Source: Streptomyces sp. NBC_00554 (lineage in GTDB: Bacteria; Actinomycetota; Actinomycetes; Streptomycetales; Streptomycetaceae). From it: DNA of 64,000 nucleotides. Numbering within the stretch: the stretch's first letter is position 1; each line of letters begins with the position of its first letter. The notes under the pieces are model-generated. The model was given only the letters and a program-made list of their open reading frames with translations. It did not search any database and was not told where the DNA came from. The translations under genes were made by a program, and so were the position numbers. This document shows positions 17,280 to 25,311 of the stretch, piece by piece. The stretch spans positions 6,882,001-6,946,000 of the forward strand of contig NZ_CP107799.1 in NCBI RefSeq assembly GCF_041431135.1, in the 5' to 3' direction.

Positions 17280-18287
17280 TTACGCGGACTTCAGCGAGGG
17301 CCAGGTCAGTGCCGTGGCCCCCCACGTGGCGCCGCCTCCGAAAGCGGCGAGGACGACGCGTGCCCCGGGGGTGAGTTCTCCGGTGGCGTGCGCGTGTGCC
17401 AGGGCGAGCGGGATGGAGGCCGCCGCGGTGTTGCCGACGCGGTCCAGGTGGATGACGAGCCGGTCCGCCGGGATGTCCAGCTGTTCCGCGACGGCCCGCA
17501 GGATACGGAGGTTGGCCTGGTGGCCGACCAGCCGGTCGACATCGCCCGGCTGCCATCCGGTGGGGGCGAGCGCGGCGCGCGCCGACTCGGACATGCGGGT
17601 CACGGCGTGCCCGAAGACCTCCCGGCCCCGCATGGAGAAGTAGCGGTCGGCGGGGTCGCTGCGTTCGGGGTCGGCGTCGGGGTGGGGCTGCTCGGAGCCG
17701 CCGGCCCGCACCGTGATCAGGTCGGCGAGCGAACCGTCGCTGCCGAGCACGATCCGGCCGAGGGCACCGGGCTCGCCGGGCTCCCCGGCCCGCAGTACCA
17801 CCGCGCCGGCGCCGTCGCCGAACACGACCGCGGAAGAACGGTCCTGAGGGTCGATGAGGGTGCTGAAGGCCTCGGCGCCGATGACGAGAACCTGATCGGC
17901 GGCCTCGGAGGCGATCATCCCGGCCGCGGTGGTGAGGGCGTACAGGAATCCCGTACAGACGGCGGAGACGTCGAAGGCCGGGCGGCCGGTGAGGCCGAGG
18001 CGGCGGGCCACCTCGGGGGCGCTGGCCGGGCAGGGGCGGTCGGGCGTGGTGGTGGCGAGCACCACGGCGTCCAGGTCCGCCGTGCCCGCCGACTCCATGG
18101 CCCGCGCCCCGGCCTCCGCGGCGAGACGGGAGGTCGGCATCCCGGCGGACACGAAGTGCCGGGTACGGATACCGGTGCGGGTGCGGATCCACTCGTCGGA
18201 GGTGTCCATACGGGCGGCGAGGTCGTCGTTGGTGACCAGGTCGGGCGGCAGCCATGAGCCGATGCCGCTGATGACGGCGGCTCTCAC
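17280..18287 (-). CDS. Beta-ketoacyl-ACP synthase III, FabH type
   Basis: This 335-residue protein has the KAS III triad: Cys in FDVSAVCTGFLYAL, His in GHQANLRILRAV and Asn in DRVGNTAAASIPLAL. SDEWIRTRTGIRTRH, near the N-terminus, is the FabH signature. KAS III starts chains by condensing an acyl-CoA with malonyl-ACP, so it selects the starter unit, for example a branched one. The GTG start at 18287 overlaps the HAD gene's stop in GTGA. Confidence 0.9.
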   Translation of the reverse strand: MRAAVISGIGSWLPPDLVTNDDLAARMDTSDEWIRTRTGIRTRHFVSAGMPTSRLAAEAGARAMESAGTADLDAVVLATTTPDRPCPASAPEVARRLGLTGRPAFDVSAVCTGFLYALTTAAGMIASEAADQVLVIGAEAFSTLIDPQDRSSAVVFGDGAGAVVLRAGEPGEPGALGRIVLGSDGSLADLITVRAGGSEQPHPDADPERSDPADRYFSMRGREVFGHAVTRMSESARAALAPTGWQPGDVDRLVGHQANLRILRAVAEQLDIPADRLVIHLDRVGNTAAASIPLALAHAHATGELTPGARVVLAAFGGGATWGATALTWPSLKSA

Positions 18288-19030
18288 AGGTCGCCTCCCG
18301 GGGCCACGACGGTCACCGGCGCGTGCCGCGGTCCGCGCAGGTGCTCGCGGTCGGGGTCGACGGGTACGAGGGCGGAGCCCGTCGCGGTCAGTGCGTCGAC
18401 CCTTGCCGTGGCGGCCTCGGCTCCGGTGAACTCGACACCGTGCCAGCCGGCTTGCTCCGCCCCCGCGCAGTTGACCGCGAGGTCGTCGACGAGCACGCAC
18501 TCCTCGGGGCGCACCCCGGCCCGCTCGGCGGCGAGGCGGAAGATCTCCTCCTCGGGCTTGCGGCAGCCGGAGTTGTAGGAGAGCACCACCGCGTCGAAGA
18601 GGCCTTCGGGCGGTACGGCGAGGCGCCAGTGCCGGTCCCAGGCGGGAGGCATGTTCGACAACAGGCCGATGAACACGCCCTGTCGGCGCAGCCGGTGCAG
18701 GGTGTCGAGCCAGGGCTGGTTGACGGCGCGGTCGGCGAACCAGCGCGCCGGGTAGTCGCTGAGGTCGACGCGGATGCCGCTGTGGGTCGCGAGGGCCGCT
18801 TCGACTCGGCGCTCCCAGGACTCCTGGGTGAGCAGCGGGGTGTCGAGCGGCGCCATGATGTCCTCGCCCGCGCCGCAGTCGCGGGACACCTGCCGCATGG
18901 CGGCGAGGAGCGGGGCCGACGGCACGCCGAGCCGGGCGCAGAAGGACTCCATCGACTCGGCCGTCGGCGGGGTCAGCACGCCGCCGTAGTCGGTCCAGAG
19001 CGCGCGAACCGGCCCGGTCGTGGCCGCCAT
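18284..19030 (-). CDS. HAD-family phosphatase, probable partner of the AfsA-like synthase
   Basis: This 248-residue HAD hydrolase has motif I ALWTDYGGVLTP (nucleophile Asp present; the second Asp replaced by Gly, as in YihX-like or epoxide-hydrolase-like HADs), motif II in LLSNMPP, Lys in GCRKPEEEIF and acidic motif IV VLVDDLAVNCAGAEQAG. Its ATG overlaps the stop of the AfsA-like gene. In gamma-butyrolactone and methylenomycin-furan pathways a phosphatase removes the phosphate left from dihydroxyacetone phosphate after AfsA condensation (MmfP is a HAD protein). The same role here is inferred from linkage. Confidence 0.83.
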   Translation of the reverse strand: MAATTGPVRALWTDYGGVLTPPTAESMESFCARLGVPSAPLLAAMRQVSRDCGAGEDIMAPLDTPLLTQESWERRVEAALATHSGIRVDLSDYPARWFADRAVNQPWLDTLHRLRRQGVFIGLLSNMPPAWDRHWRLAVPPEGLFDAVVLSYNSGCRKPEEEIFRLAAERAGVRPEECVLVDDLAVNCAGAEQAGWHGVEFTGAEAATARVDALTATGSALVPVDPDREHLRGPRHAPVTVVAPGGDL

Positions 19031-19998
19031 CAGAAGTCCTCCGAGACGCCGACGGTGATCTCGCTGACGACCACGCCGTCCTGCCGGAAGCGGACGGCCA
19101 CCTCGTCGCAGCGGCGGCGCACGGCCGACACCCGGACGGGGGCGTCGAGTTCGGCGAACCTGGCGAACGCCGAGCGGTAACCGGTGATCCGTACGCCGGT
19201 GCCCGCCGCGAGGAGCGCGGCCTGCCGGGCGGCCTCCATGAGGATCATCGCCGTGTAGTGGTCCTGCGGGTGGTCGAAGTGCGTACGGTGCCCGGACGGC
19301 ACCGCCACCACGGCGGCCACCCCGCCGGCGACACGGCGCGCGTCGGTGAGCGCCACGTTGGCGGGGTCGCGGCGGGCCACCTCGGCGGGTGGCACGGGTG
19401 TGCCCGGGGGTATGGCGGGCAGCGAACTCGACTGGGGCGGCGTCGACTTGCGGTGGTAGCGGCGGACGATCTCCGCCTCCTCTGCCGGGGAGTAGCGGGC
19501 GGAGATGTCGCAGCGCCCGATCGTTTCGCCGCCGTGCGACAGCTCCAGGACGTATCGCGCGGCGCGCACCGTTCCCGAGCGGACCTTGTTGCGGGTGACG
19601 GCGGCCCGGATGTCGAGCTCGCGGGGCCTGCCGTGGACCGGCGGCGGGGTGGTGCCGGTGAGTTCGAGTGTCCAGTCGGTGACGTGGAAGGCGCTGTCCC
19701 GGGTGACGCCGAGGCCGCGGTGGGCGATGCAGGTGGCGGCCTGCCGGCAGCACTCGAGGAGAAGCATGCTGTCGGGGGCGTCGGCGGCCGGTCCGGTGTG
19801 GTCACCGAAGTAGTGGTGAGCGGGCGGGAGTTGGGCGGCCGCCAGGTAGTTGTCGGAGGTCAGGTCGGCGTAGTCGGTGAGGAAGACCTCGCTGACCGCC
19901 CAGCGGTGGACGTCGCCGCGGTCGATCGTGTGCCGGTAGGAGAGGGCCGGTGCGGTGGTGGCCGCGTCCGGTGCGAGGGCGCTCTGGGGGAGGGGCAT
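19030..19998 (-). CDS. AfsA/ScbA/MmfL-like butenolide synthase
   Basis: This 322-residue protein has two hotdog-like halves. The first (about 20-150) has VHRWAVSEVFLTDY and LLLECCRQAATCIAH. The second (about 200-310) has VALTDARRVAGG, FDHPQDHYTAMILMEAARQA and TGYRSAFARFAELD. This double domain with Glu/Arg-containing helices is the hallmark of the AfsA family, which joins a 3-oxoacyl-ACP to dihydroxyacetone phosphate. The ATG at 19998 follows an AAGGAG site. It is the first gene of the operon ending at 14198. No receptor gene of the ArpA/ScbR type lies in the window, which is unusual for a complete signalling locus. Confidence 0.87.
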   Translation of the reverse strand: MPLPQSALAPDAATTAPALSYRHTIDRGDVHRWAVSEVFLTDYADLTSDNYLAAAQLPPAHHYFGDHTGPAADAPDSMLLLECCRQAATCIAHRGLGVTRDSAFHVTDWTLELTGTTPPPVHGRPRELDIRAAVTRNKVRSGTVRAARYVLELSHGGETIGRCDISARYSPAEEAEIVRRYHRKSTPPQSSSLPAIPPGTPVPPAEVARRDPANVALTDARRVAGGVAAVVAVPSGHRTHFDHPQDHYTAMILMEAARQAALLAAGTGVRITGYRSAFARFAELDAPVRVSAVRRRCDEVAVRFRQDGVVVSEITVGVSEDF

Positions 19999-20422
19999 CG
20001 GTGTGCTGCTCCTTGTGGAGTGGCCGGGCTCGTGGCCCACATTCTTCGAGCGCCTCGCCGCCGCCAGCCAGAGCCTTCTGCCACCCGTGCGGCTCATACC
20101 CTTGAAATCGCTACCAGTTACCCCGAGTCAGGGTGCCCCGGCTTTCCGTGGTTTGCGCCAATTCGCGCTGGCTGAAAGCGAGTTGCCGTCCGGCCTGCGG
20201 AGCGTCGCCGGCCACCCGACACAGGGCTCACTACGAGCCATGCAGCCGCCGAGGGCCCGGATTCCCGGCCGGAAAAATCGCCCAGGGTGGTGCTGGACTC
20301 AGGGGTATCACGCCCACCACGTCCGGCTCTTGGAGTTCATGCACCATGGTTCTCCGGCGCACCAACCACGCCTACCCCGTATGCCTGTTCCCCCCTGAAC
20401 GCAGGAGGTGTGACGCATCACC
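19999..20422. other. Divergent control region between the AfsA-like operon and the monooxygenase gene
   Basis: This stretch of 424 bases has no convincing gene. It must hold the promoters of two divergent operons. I searched by eye for the 22-bp palindrome typical of butyrolactone-receptor sites and did not see a convincing one. Only the ribosome sites at its two ends are clear: AAGGAG for the AfsA-like gene and AGGAGG at 20403-20408 for the monooxygenase. Confidence 0.6.
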
Positions 20423-21934
20423 GTGGACAGCGAAGCACTGGTCGTCGGCGCAGGGCCGACCGGCCTGATGATGGCCACCGAGCTGATCCGCCGCGGGATC
20501 GACACCAGGATTGTCGATCGCGCGGCCCGAAGGAACCCCCATGCGAAGGCGATTATCCTCCAGCCGCGTGCGCTGGAGGTGATGGCACGCCTCGGCCTGG
20601 AGGACCGCATCCGCGACGCGGCGCTTCCTGTCGTCGCCGCCAACTACTACGCCCGCGGCCGCCGCGTCGCCCGCATCAACTTCCGGGGCCTGAAAGGCAG
20701 TCGCTTCGGCACCCCCCTCTCCCTCCCGCAGAACGAGACCGAGGGACTGCTGCTCGACGCGCTGCGTGAGACGGGCGGCCGGGTCGAGTACGGGCACCCG
20801 CTCACCGCCCTGGCCCAGGACGCCGACGGGGTGGACGCCGACCTGTCGGGCACCGTCCACCGCACGGGCCGGCTGCTGGGCTGCGACGGCGCGCACAGCG
20901 CGGTCCGCGAGCAGCTCGGCGTCGCCTTCACCGGGCCCACGTACCCGCAGTCGTTCGTCCTCGTCGACGGCGAGTGGGACACGCCGCTCGCCCACGCCGA
21001 GGCGCACTACTTCATGGGTCCCACGGGCGTACTCGTCGTCGTCGGTCTCCCGGGCGGGCGCATCCGTGTCTTCGGCAGCGCCCCCGAGGGCGCGGGACCG
21101 GAGAACGTCGAGGAGACCGTCCGCGCCATAGCCGCCGAACGCAGCCCCGTTCCGCTGGAGTTGGTCTCCGTCAGCGGCGCGGGTCATTTCCAGGTCCACC
21201 GCAAGATGGCGGACCGGTTCCGTGACGGGCGTGTGCTGCTGGCGGGTGACGCCGCGCATGTGCACAGCCCGGCCGGCGGACAGGGACTGAACACCAGCAT
21301 CCAGGACGCGCACGAAGCGGCCTGGCGGCTCGCCGACGTGATCCGGGGCAGGCTGCCGGAGACCGCACTCGGGGCCTGGGAACGGGAACGTACGCATGTC
21401 GCGCACGCCGTGGTCGACGACACCGACCGCCAGACCCGCCTGTGGACCTGGAGCGGCTGGCGCGAGCGGGCCCGCGACCTCGCGGCGTCGGCCGCCGAGC
21501 GCAGCGGTGTCCTCGACCGGGTGCTGCCCTCCCGCCTCGCGCAGATGGACCTGCGCTACCCCGCCGAAGGGCCCTCGCTGGGACAACTCGGCCCCGGAAC
21601 CCGGCTGCCGGACGTATCCCTCCCGACCGGCGGCCGCACCCACGACCTGCTGCGCGACGGACGGCACGCACTGCTCGCCCTCGCGGGCCCCACCCCCTTC
21701 CCCGAGCGGGACACGCCCGCCTGCGCGCACCTGGACGCGCGGACCGCCCGCGCCCTGGGCGCCCGCCGTCCCGGGGTGGTGCTCGTGCGCCCGGACGGAG
21801 TCGTCGCCGCGGCCGCCGCCCTCGCCGATCCGGGCGCCCTGCGCCGCCTGGAACAGCTGCTGCCCGCCGCACACGGCGACACCGGGCCCACCAGCACGCC
21901 CGCACCACCCGTAGCCAACGAGGAGAAGGCATGA
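20423..21934 (+). CDS. FAD-dependent aromatic hydroxylase (RdmE/PheA-TfdB family)
   Basis: This 503-residue class A flavoprotein monooxygenase has the FAD-binding GAGPTG (residues 9-14), LLGCDGAHSAVREQLG as the DG motif, and GDAAHVHSPAGGQGLN (about 275-290) binding the FAD phosphates. A C-terminal thioredoxin-like tail is typical of aromatic polyketide hydroxylases. It uses NAD(P)H and oxygen. The GTG at 20423 is 14 bases after AGGAGG, an unusually long gap; see findings for a possible ATC start. Its stop overlaps the aldo-keto reductase start in ATGA. The substrate is unknown. Confidence 0.87.
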   Translation: MDSEALVVGAGPTGLMMATELIRRGIDTRIVDRAARRNPHAKAIILQPRALEVMARLGLEDRIRDAALPVVAANYYARGRRVARINFRGLKGSRFGTPLSLPQNETEGLLLDALRETGGRVEYGHPLTALAQDADGVDADLSGTVHRTGRLLGCDGAHSAVREQLGVAFTGPTYPQSFVLVDGEWDTPLAHAEAHYFMGPTGVLVVVGLPGGRIRVFGSAPEGAGPENVEETVRAIAAERSPVPLELVSVSGAGHFQVHRKMADRFRDGRVLLAGDAAHVHSPAGGQGLNTSIQDAHEAAWRLADVIRGRLPETALGAWERERTHVAHAVVDDTDRQTRLWTWSGWRERARDLAASAAERSGVLDRVLPSRLAQMDLRYPAEGPSLGQLGPGTRLPDVSLPTGGRTHDLLRDGRHALLALAGPTPFPERDTPACAHLDARTARALGARRPGVVLVRPDGVVAAAAALADPGALRRLEQLLPAAHGDTGPTSTPAPPVANEEKA

Positions 21935-22929
21935 CCACCACCACACCGCGCGCCCTGGACCGCATCCTGCTCGGCGGCCGCCTGGAGGTGTCCGCGATCG
22001 GCCTCGGCTGCATGGGCATGGCCGAGTTCTACGGAGACAGTGACGAGGCCGAGTCGATCCGCACCATCCACGGCGCCCTGGACCGGGGCATGGACTTCCT
22101 CGACACCGCGGACATGTACGGCGCCGGCCTGAGTGAGGAGATCGTCGGCCGCGCGCTGGCCGGCGGACAACGCGACCGGGCCACTCTCGCCACCAAGTGC
22201 GGCCTCATCCGCACCCCCGAAGGTGTACGGGTCGACGCGAGTCCCCGGCACATCAAGGAGGCGGTGGACGCCAGTCTCAAGCGCTTGAGCATCGACCACA
22301 TCGACCTCTACTACCTGCACCGTGTCGACCCCGAGGTGCCGGTCGAGGAATCGGTGGGCGCCATGGCGGAGCTGGTCGAGGCCGGAAAGGTGCGGTACCT
22401 GGGCCTCTCCGAGGCCGGTACGGCGGCGATCCGCGCGGCGCACGCCGTCCACCCCATCACCGCGGTGCAGACCGAGTACTCCCTCGCGAGCCGCAACCCG
22501 GAGCGCTCCGTGCTGCCCACCGTGCGCGAGCTCGGCATCGGGTTCGTCGCCTACAGCCCCTTCAGCCGCGGACTGCTCTCCGGGGAGCTCTCCGGGGCCG
22601 AGCTGGCCCCGGACGACATGCGCCGCGGCCTGCCCCGGTTCTCCGAGGACAACCTCGGCTTCAACCAGGACCTGGTCACCAGGATCGGCGAACTGGCCGC
22701 CCAACTTGGTTGCTCGCCCGCGCAGTTCGCCCTTGCCTGGCTCGTCGCGCAGGGTGTCGTACCGATTCCGGGAGCCCAGCGGCGTACGCACATGAGTGAG
22801 AACGCGTCCGCGGGAGCCGTCACGCTGACCCCCGAGATCCTGAGCCAGGTCGACGAGATCGCGCCCGCAGGCGCCTTCGCGGGCGAGCGGTTCCCCGACC
22901 ACCTGCTGGCGTTGGTCCAGGAGGACTGA
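21931..22929 (+). CDS. Aldo/keto reductase
   Basis: This 332-residue TIM-barrel protein has the complete AKR tetrad: D58 and Y63 (LDTADMYGAG), K89 (ATKCG) and H130 (YYLHRV). The C-terminal VPIPGAQRRTHMSEN is the NADPH-binding region. It reduces a carbonyl to an alcohol. It is co-translated with the monooxygenase (ATGA overlap), which suggests successive oxidation and reduction of one substrate. A strong terminator follows. Confidence 0.9.
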   Translation: MTTTTPRALDRILLGGRLEVSAIGLGCMGMAEFYGDSDEAESIRTIHGALDRGMDFLDTADMYGAGLSEEIVGRALAGGQRDRATLATKCGLIRTPEGVRVDASPRHIKEAVDASLKRLSIDHIDLYYLHRVDPEVPVEESVGAMAELVEAGKVRYLGLSEAGTAAIRAAHAVHPITAVQTEYSLASRNPERSVLPTVRELGIGFVAYSPFSRGLLSGELSGAELAPDDMRRGLPRFSEDNLGFNQDLVTRIGELAAQLGCSPAQFALAWLVAQGVVPIPGAQRRTHMSENASAGAVTLTPEILSQVDEIAPAGAFAGERFPDHLLALVQED

Positions 22930-22937
22930 GGCACGGG

Positions 22938-23011
22938 GACGGGCCCGGGTGCGAGTCGAATCGCACCCGGGCCCGTCTTGACGTGATTGCACCCGGGCCC
23001 GTCTTGACGTG
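22938..23011. terminator. 17-bp hairpin terminator with its 3' arm duplicated
   Basis: The left arm (22938-22954) and right arm (22961-22977) form a perfect 17-bp GC-rich stem with a 6-base loop. The right arm plus the following TTGACGTG then occurs again (22989-23011). The element lies between convergent genes and can act on both strands. The second arm could compete for the same left arm. Confidence 0.9.
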
Positions 23012-23032
23012 TCCCGCCCACATGTCAGATGC

Positions 23033-23911
23033 TCACCAGCCCGTGCCGCTCGCCCCCTCCGCCGGAGCGATGAGCTGGTCGGTGAGCGAGGCGAGCCGCC
23101 GCTGGGTGTCGGCACTGTAGGCGAGGCGGTGTGCCTTGGCCCTGCGGCTCTCGTTGTAGTACTGGCCGCTCGCGCCCCGCGCCCCGTCGTCGATGGCGTG
23201 CAGCACGGCCGCGGTCCCCTCGGCCACCGAGGACCAGGGGCGCACCCCGGCCTCGGTGACCATCGTGGTGTCCATGTAGTTCGCGGGGTGCACGCAGTTG
23301 ACCCGGATGCCCTCGGCCGCGTACTCCTCGGCGATGGTGAACGTGAAGGCGGCGAGCGCGAACTTGCTGCGCGTGTACGCCTCCATGCCGTCGTAGCGCC
23401 GGGTGAACTGCACATCGTCCGGGTCGACGGGGCTCTGCCCGATCGAGCCGATGTTCAGCACCTGCGCCGAGCCCGCCGCACGCAGCGGGGAGCGCAGGGC
23501 GTGGGTGAGGACCACCGGCGCCAAGTAGTTCACAGCGAGCCGCAGTTCGTAGCCGTCGCGGCTCACCTCGCGGCGTCGTGAGTCACGGCCCGCGCCCACG
23601 CCCGCGTTGTTCACGAGCAGCCCCAGCGAGGGATGCTCGGCGGCCACCCTCCTGCCGAGCTCGGCGGCCTCCTTGAGCGAGGAGAGGTCCGCGAGATACG
23701 GATAGGCCGTGCCGCCCGCCGCACGCAGTTCGCCGACGACCTCGGCGCACCTGCCCTCGTCCCTGCCGTGCACCAGGACGGTCCAGCCGCGGTCGGCGAG
23801 GGCCCGCGCGAGGCTCCGGCCGAGGCCGGAGGTTGCCCCGGTGACCAGGGCGGGAGTGCTCGGCGGCTGTCCCGCGCCGTTCTGCTCCGCTCGGCCTTCG
23901 TGTCGGCTCAT
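23033..23911 (-). CDS. Short-chain dehydrogenase/reductase
   Basis: This 292-residue classical-to-extended SDR has ALVTGATSGLGRSLA as cofactor site, LGLLVNNAGVG, Ser in LNIGSIGQSP and YTRSK as the active site. Length and layout resemble retinol-dehydrogenase-like SDRs. It is last in a three-gene minus-strand operon behind the cupin (ATGA overlap) and the lactonase-like gene. The substrate is unknown. Confidence 0.87.
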   Translation of the reverse strand: MSRHEGRAEQNGAGQPPSTPALVTGATSGLGRSLARALADRGWTVLVHGRDEGRCAEVVGELRAAGGTAYPYLADLSSLKEAAELGRRVAAEHPSLGLLVNNAGVGAGRDSRRREVSRDGYELRLAVNYLAPVVLTHALRSPLRAAGSAQVLNIGSIGQSPVDPDDVQFTRRYDGMEAYTRSKFALAAFTFTIAEEYAAEGIRVNCVHPANYMDTTMVTEAGVRPWSSVAEGTAAVLHAIDDGARGASGQYYNESRRAKAHRLAYSADTQRRLASLTDQLIAPAEGASGTGW

Positions 23912-24249
23912 GTACTCGGTCCTTCCTCCGGCGCCGTGGGCGTACGGAGTTCGATGGCGACCATGACGAGGGTCTGGTCGGAGAGGTTGTGGACGTAGTG
24001 CCGCATGGGCAGGGACTCGCCGCGGTTGTGCACCACCTGGCCGGTCTCCAGCGTCACGGCTTTGATCAACTCGCCGTTCTCGTCCAGGGATTCACCGTGC
24101 GCCCCGGAGAGCACGACGGTCACCCAGGGGTGCCGGTGGGTGTGGGCGGGCCGCTGCTCGCCGGGCGGCACGGTCTCCACCCAGCACTTGACGTGCTCCT
24201 CGTCGATGAGCAGGTCGGCGCCCAGCTCCTGCCAGGGTTCAAGCGGCAT
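23908..24249 (-). CDS. Small cupin-domain protein
   Basis: This 113-residue protein is a single cupin barrel: cupin motif 1 is seen in RPAHTHRHPWVTVVLSG and motif 2 in MRHYVHNLSDQTLVMVAIE. Metal-binding histidines are present in HTHRH. Single-domain cupins of this size act as small isomerases, dioxygenases or sensors. It overlaps the 3' end of the phosphotriesterase-like gene by 11 bp and the SDR start by 4 bp, so the three are probably translated together. Confidence 0.83.
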   Translation of the reverse strand: MPLEPWQELGADLLIDEEHVKCWVETVPPGEQRPAHTHRHPWVTVVLSGAHGESLDENGELIKAVTLETGQVVHNRGESLPMRHYVHNLSDQTLVMVAIELRTPTAPEEGPST

Positions 24250-25279
24250 CGCGGGCCTCCGTGGGGTGGTCCCCGGGGTGGGGCGCGGCGATCCGGGAGA
24301 GCAGCCGCCGCGGATTGTCGACGAGGAGGGTGTGCACGGTCGCGTCGTCGATGCCCGGCTCCTTCAGGAGCATCGGCAGGACTCGCTCGAAGAGATGCAC
24401 ATAACTCCAGCCCGGATAGATCCGCTCCCGCTGCTCGGCCGTCAGATAGTCGATGTGCACGGGGTGGTCCTGCGAGACGAGCAACTGGGCGGTGTGGCCC
24501 GCCCGTACGAGCGCGGCGAGGGTGGCGTTGCGCTGCTCGTCGGGGGCGAAGGGCGTCATGCCGTACCGGTCGTAGCCCAGCACGCAGCCGGTGTCGGCGA
24601 GGGCGCGCAGCCCGTCGAGGTCGGCGGAGTCCCCGGCGTGCGCCACGACCACGGAGCCCGCGGTCACCCCCTCCTTCTCCAGGAGCCGCACCAGCGCGAT
24701 GCCGTTGCCCTCGAAGGGGTCGCAGTGCACGACGACGGGGACACCGGTCTGCCGGTGCACCTCGGCGACGACGGCGGCCATCCGGTGCGCGGCCCCGTCC
24801 GGCGGGGTGCGCTCGCAGGCGAACTTCACCAGACCCGCCCGGACTCCGCTGTCCGCGATTCCGGTGGTGACATCGCGCAACAGCAGCTCGATCAGCGGGT
24901 CTTCGGCCTCGATGGCGGCGCCGGGCCCCCGGAAGCGGGCGAAGAGCGGGATGCCGTCGACGCTGTAGACGCCGGTCGCGAGCACGATGTTCACCGGGGT
25001 GCGCTCGGCGACCGCGCGCACCAGGTCGATGTCGCGACCCTGGCCGAGCACCGTCATGTCCACCAGCGTCCGCACACCTGCCGCGTAGGCCTGCTCCAAC
25101 TGCCGTACGGCCTCGCCCACTCCGGCCTCGCGGTCCCACAAGTGGGGGAAGTTCGACTGGAATTCGGAGCTCAGCACGAAGAGATGCTCGTGCGCGAGGG
25201 TGACGCCCAACTCGGCCGCGGCGACCGGGCCGCGGACCGTCGGAACCGGGTCGTGCGGGAGTGGAGTTTCCGTACTCAC
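24239..25279 (-). CDS. Phosphotriesterase-like lactonase / amidohydrolase
   Basis: This 346-residue PTE-family protein has every metal ligand in place: H30 and H32 (TLAHEHLF), the carboxylated lysine candidate K152 (LVKFACERT), H185 (VVVHCDPFEG), H214 (VVAHAGDS) and D271 (LLVSQDHPVHID). Members bind two metal ions; many are lactonases acting on acyl-homoserine or other lactones. The start is GTG 25279, inside a 20-bp tandem duplication. It is first in an operon with a cupin and an SDR, 5 kb from the AfsA-like operon; turnover of a lactone signal is one possibility (inference). Confidence 0.85.
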   Translation of the reverse strand: MSTETPLPHDPVPTVRGPVAAAELGVTLAHEHLFVLSSEFQSNFPHLWDREAGVGEAVRQLEQAYAAGVRTLVDMTVLGQGRDIDLVRAVAERTPVNIVLATGVYSVDGIPLFARFRGPGAAIEAEDPLIELLLRDVTTGIADSGVRAGLVKFACERTPPDGAAHRMAAVVAEVHRQTGVPVVVHCDPFEGNGIALVRLLEKEGVTAGSVVVAHAGDSADLDGLRALADTGCVLGYDRYGMTPFAPDEQRNATLAALVRAGHTAQLLVSQDHPVHIDYLTAEQRERIYPGWSYVHLFERVLPMLLKEPGIDDATVHTLLVDNPRRLLSRIAAPHPGDHPTEARDAA

Positions 25280-25311
25280 AGAGAACCGCCTGTACTCACA
25301 GAGAACCGCCT
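25272..25311 (-). repeat. Tandem 20-bp duplication carrying the start codon and ribosome site
   Basis: GTACTCACAGAGAACCGCCT (plus strand) occurs twice in direct contact (25272-25291, 25292-25311). Read on the minus strand, each copy carries AGGCGG, six bases, then GTG. The gene-proximal GTG (25279) starts the lactonase. The upstream GTG (25299) opens an 8-codon frame whose TGA (25278-25276) overlaps that start in GTGA. Confidence 0.9.
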
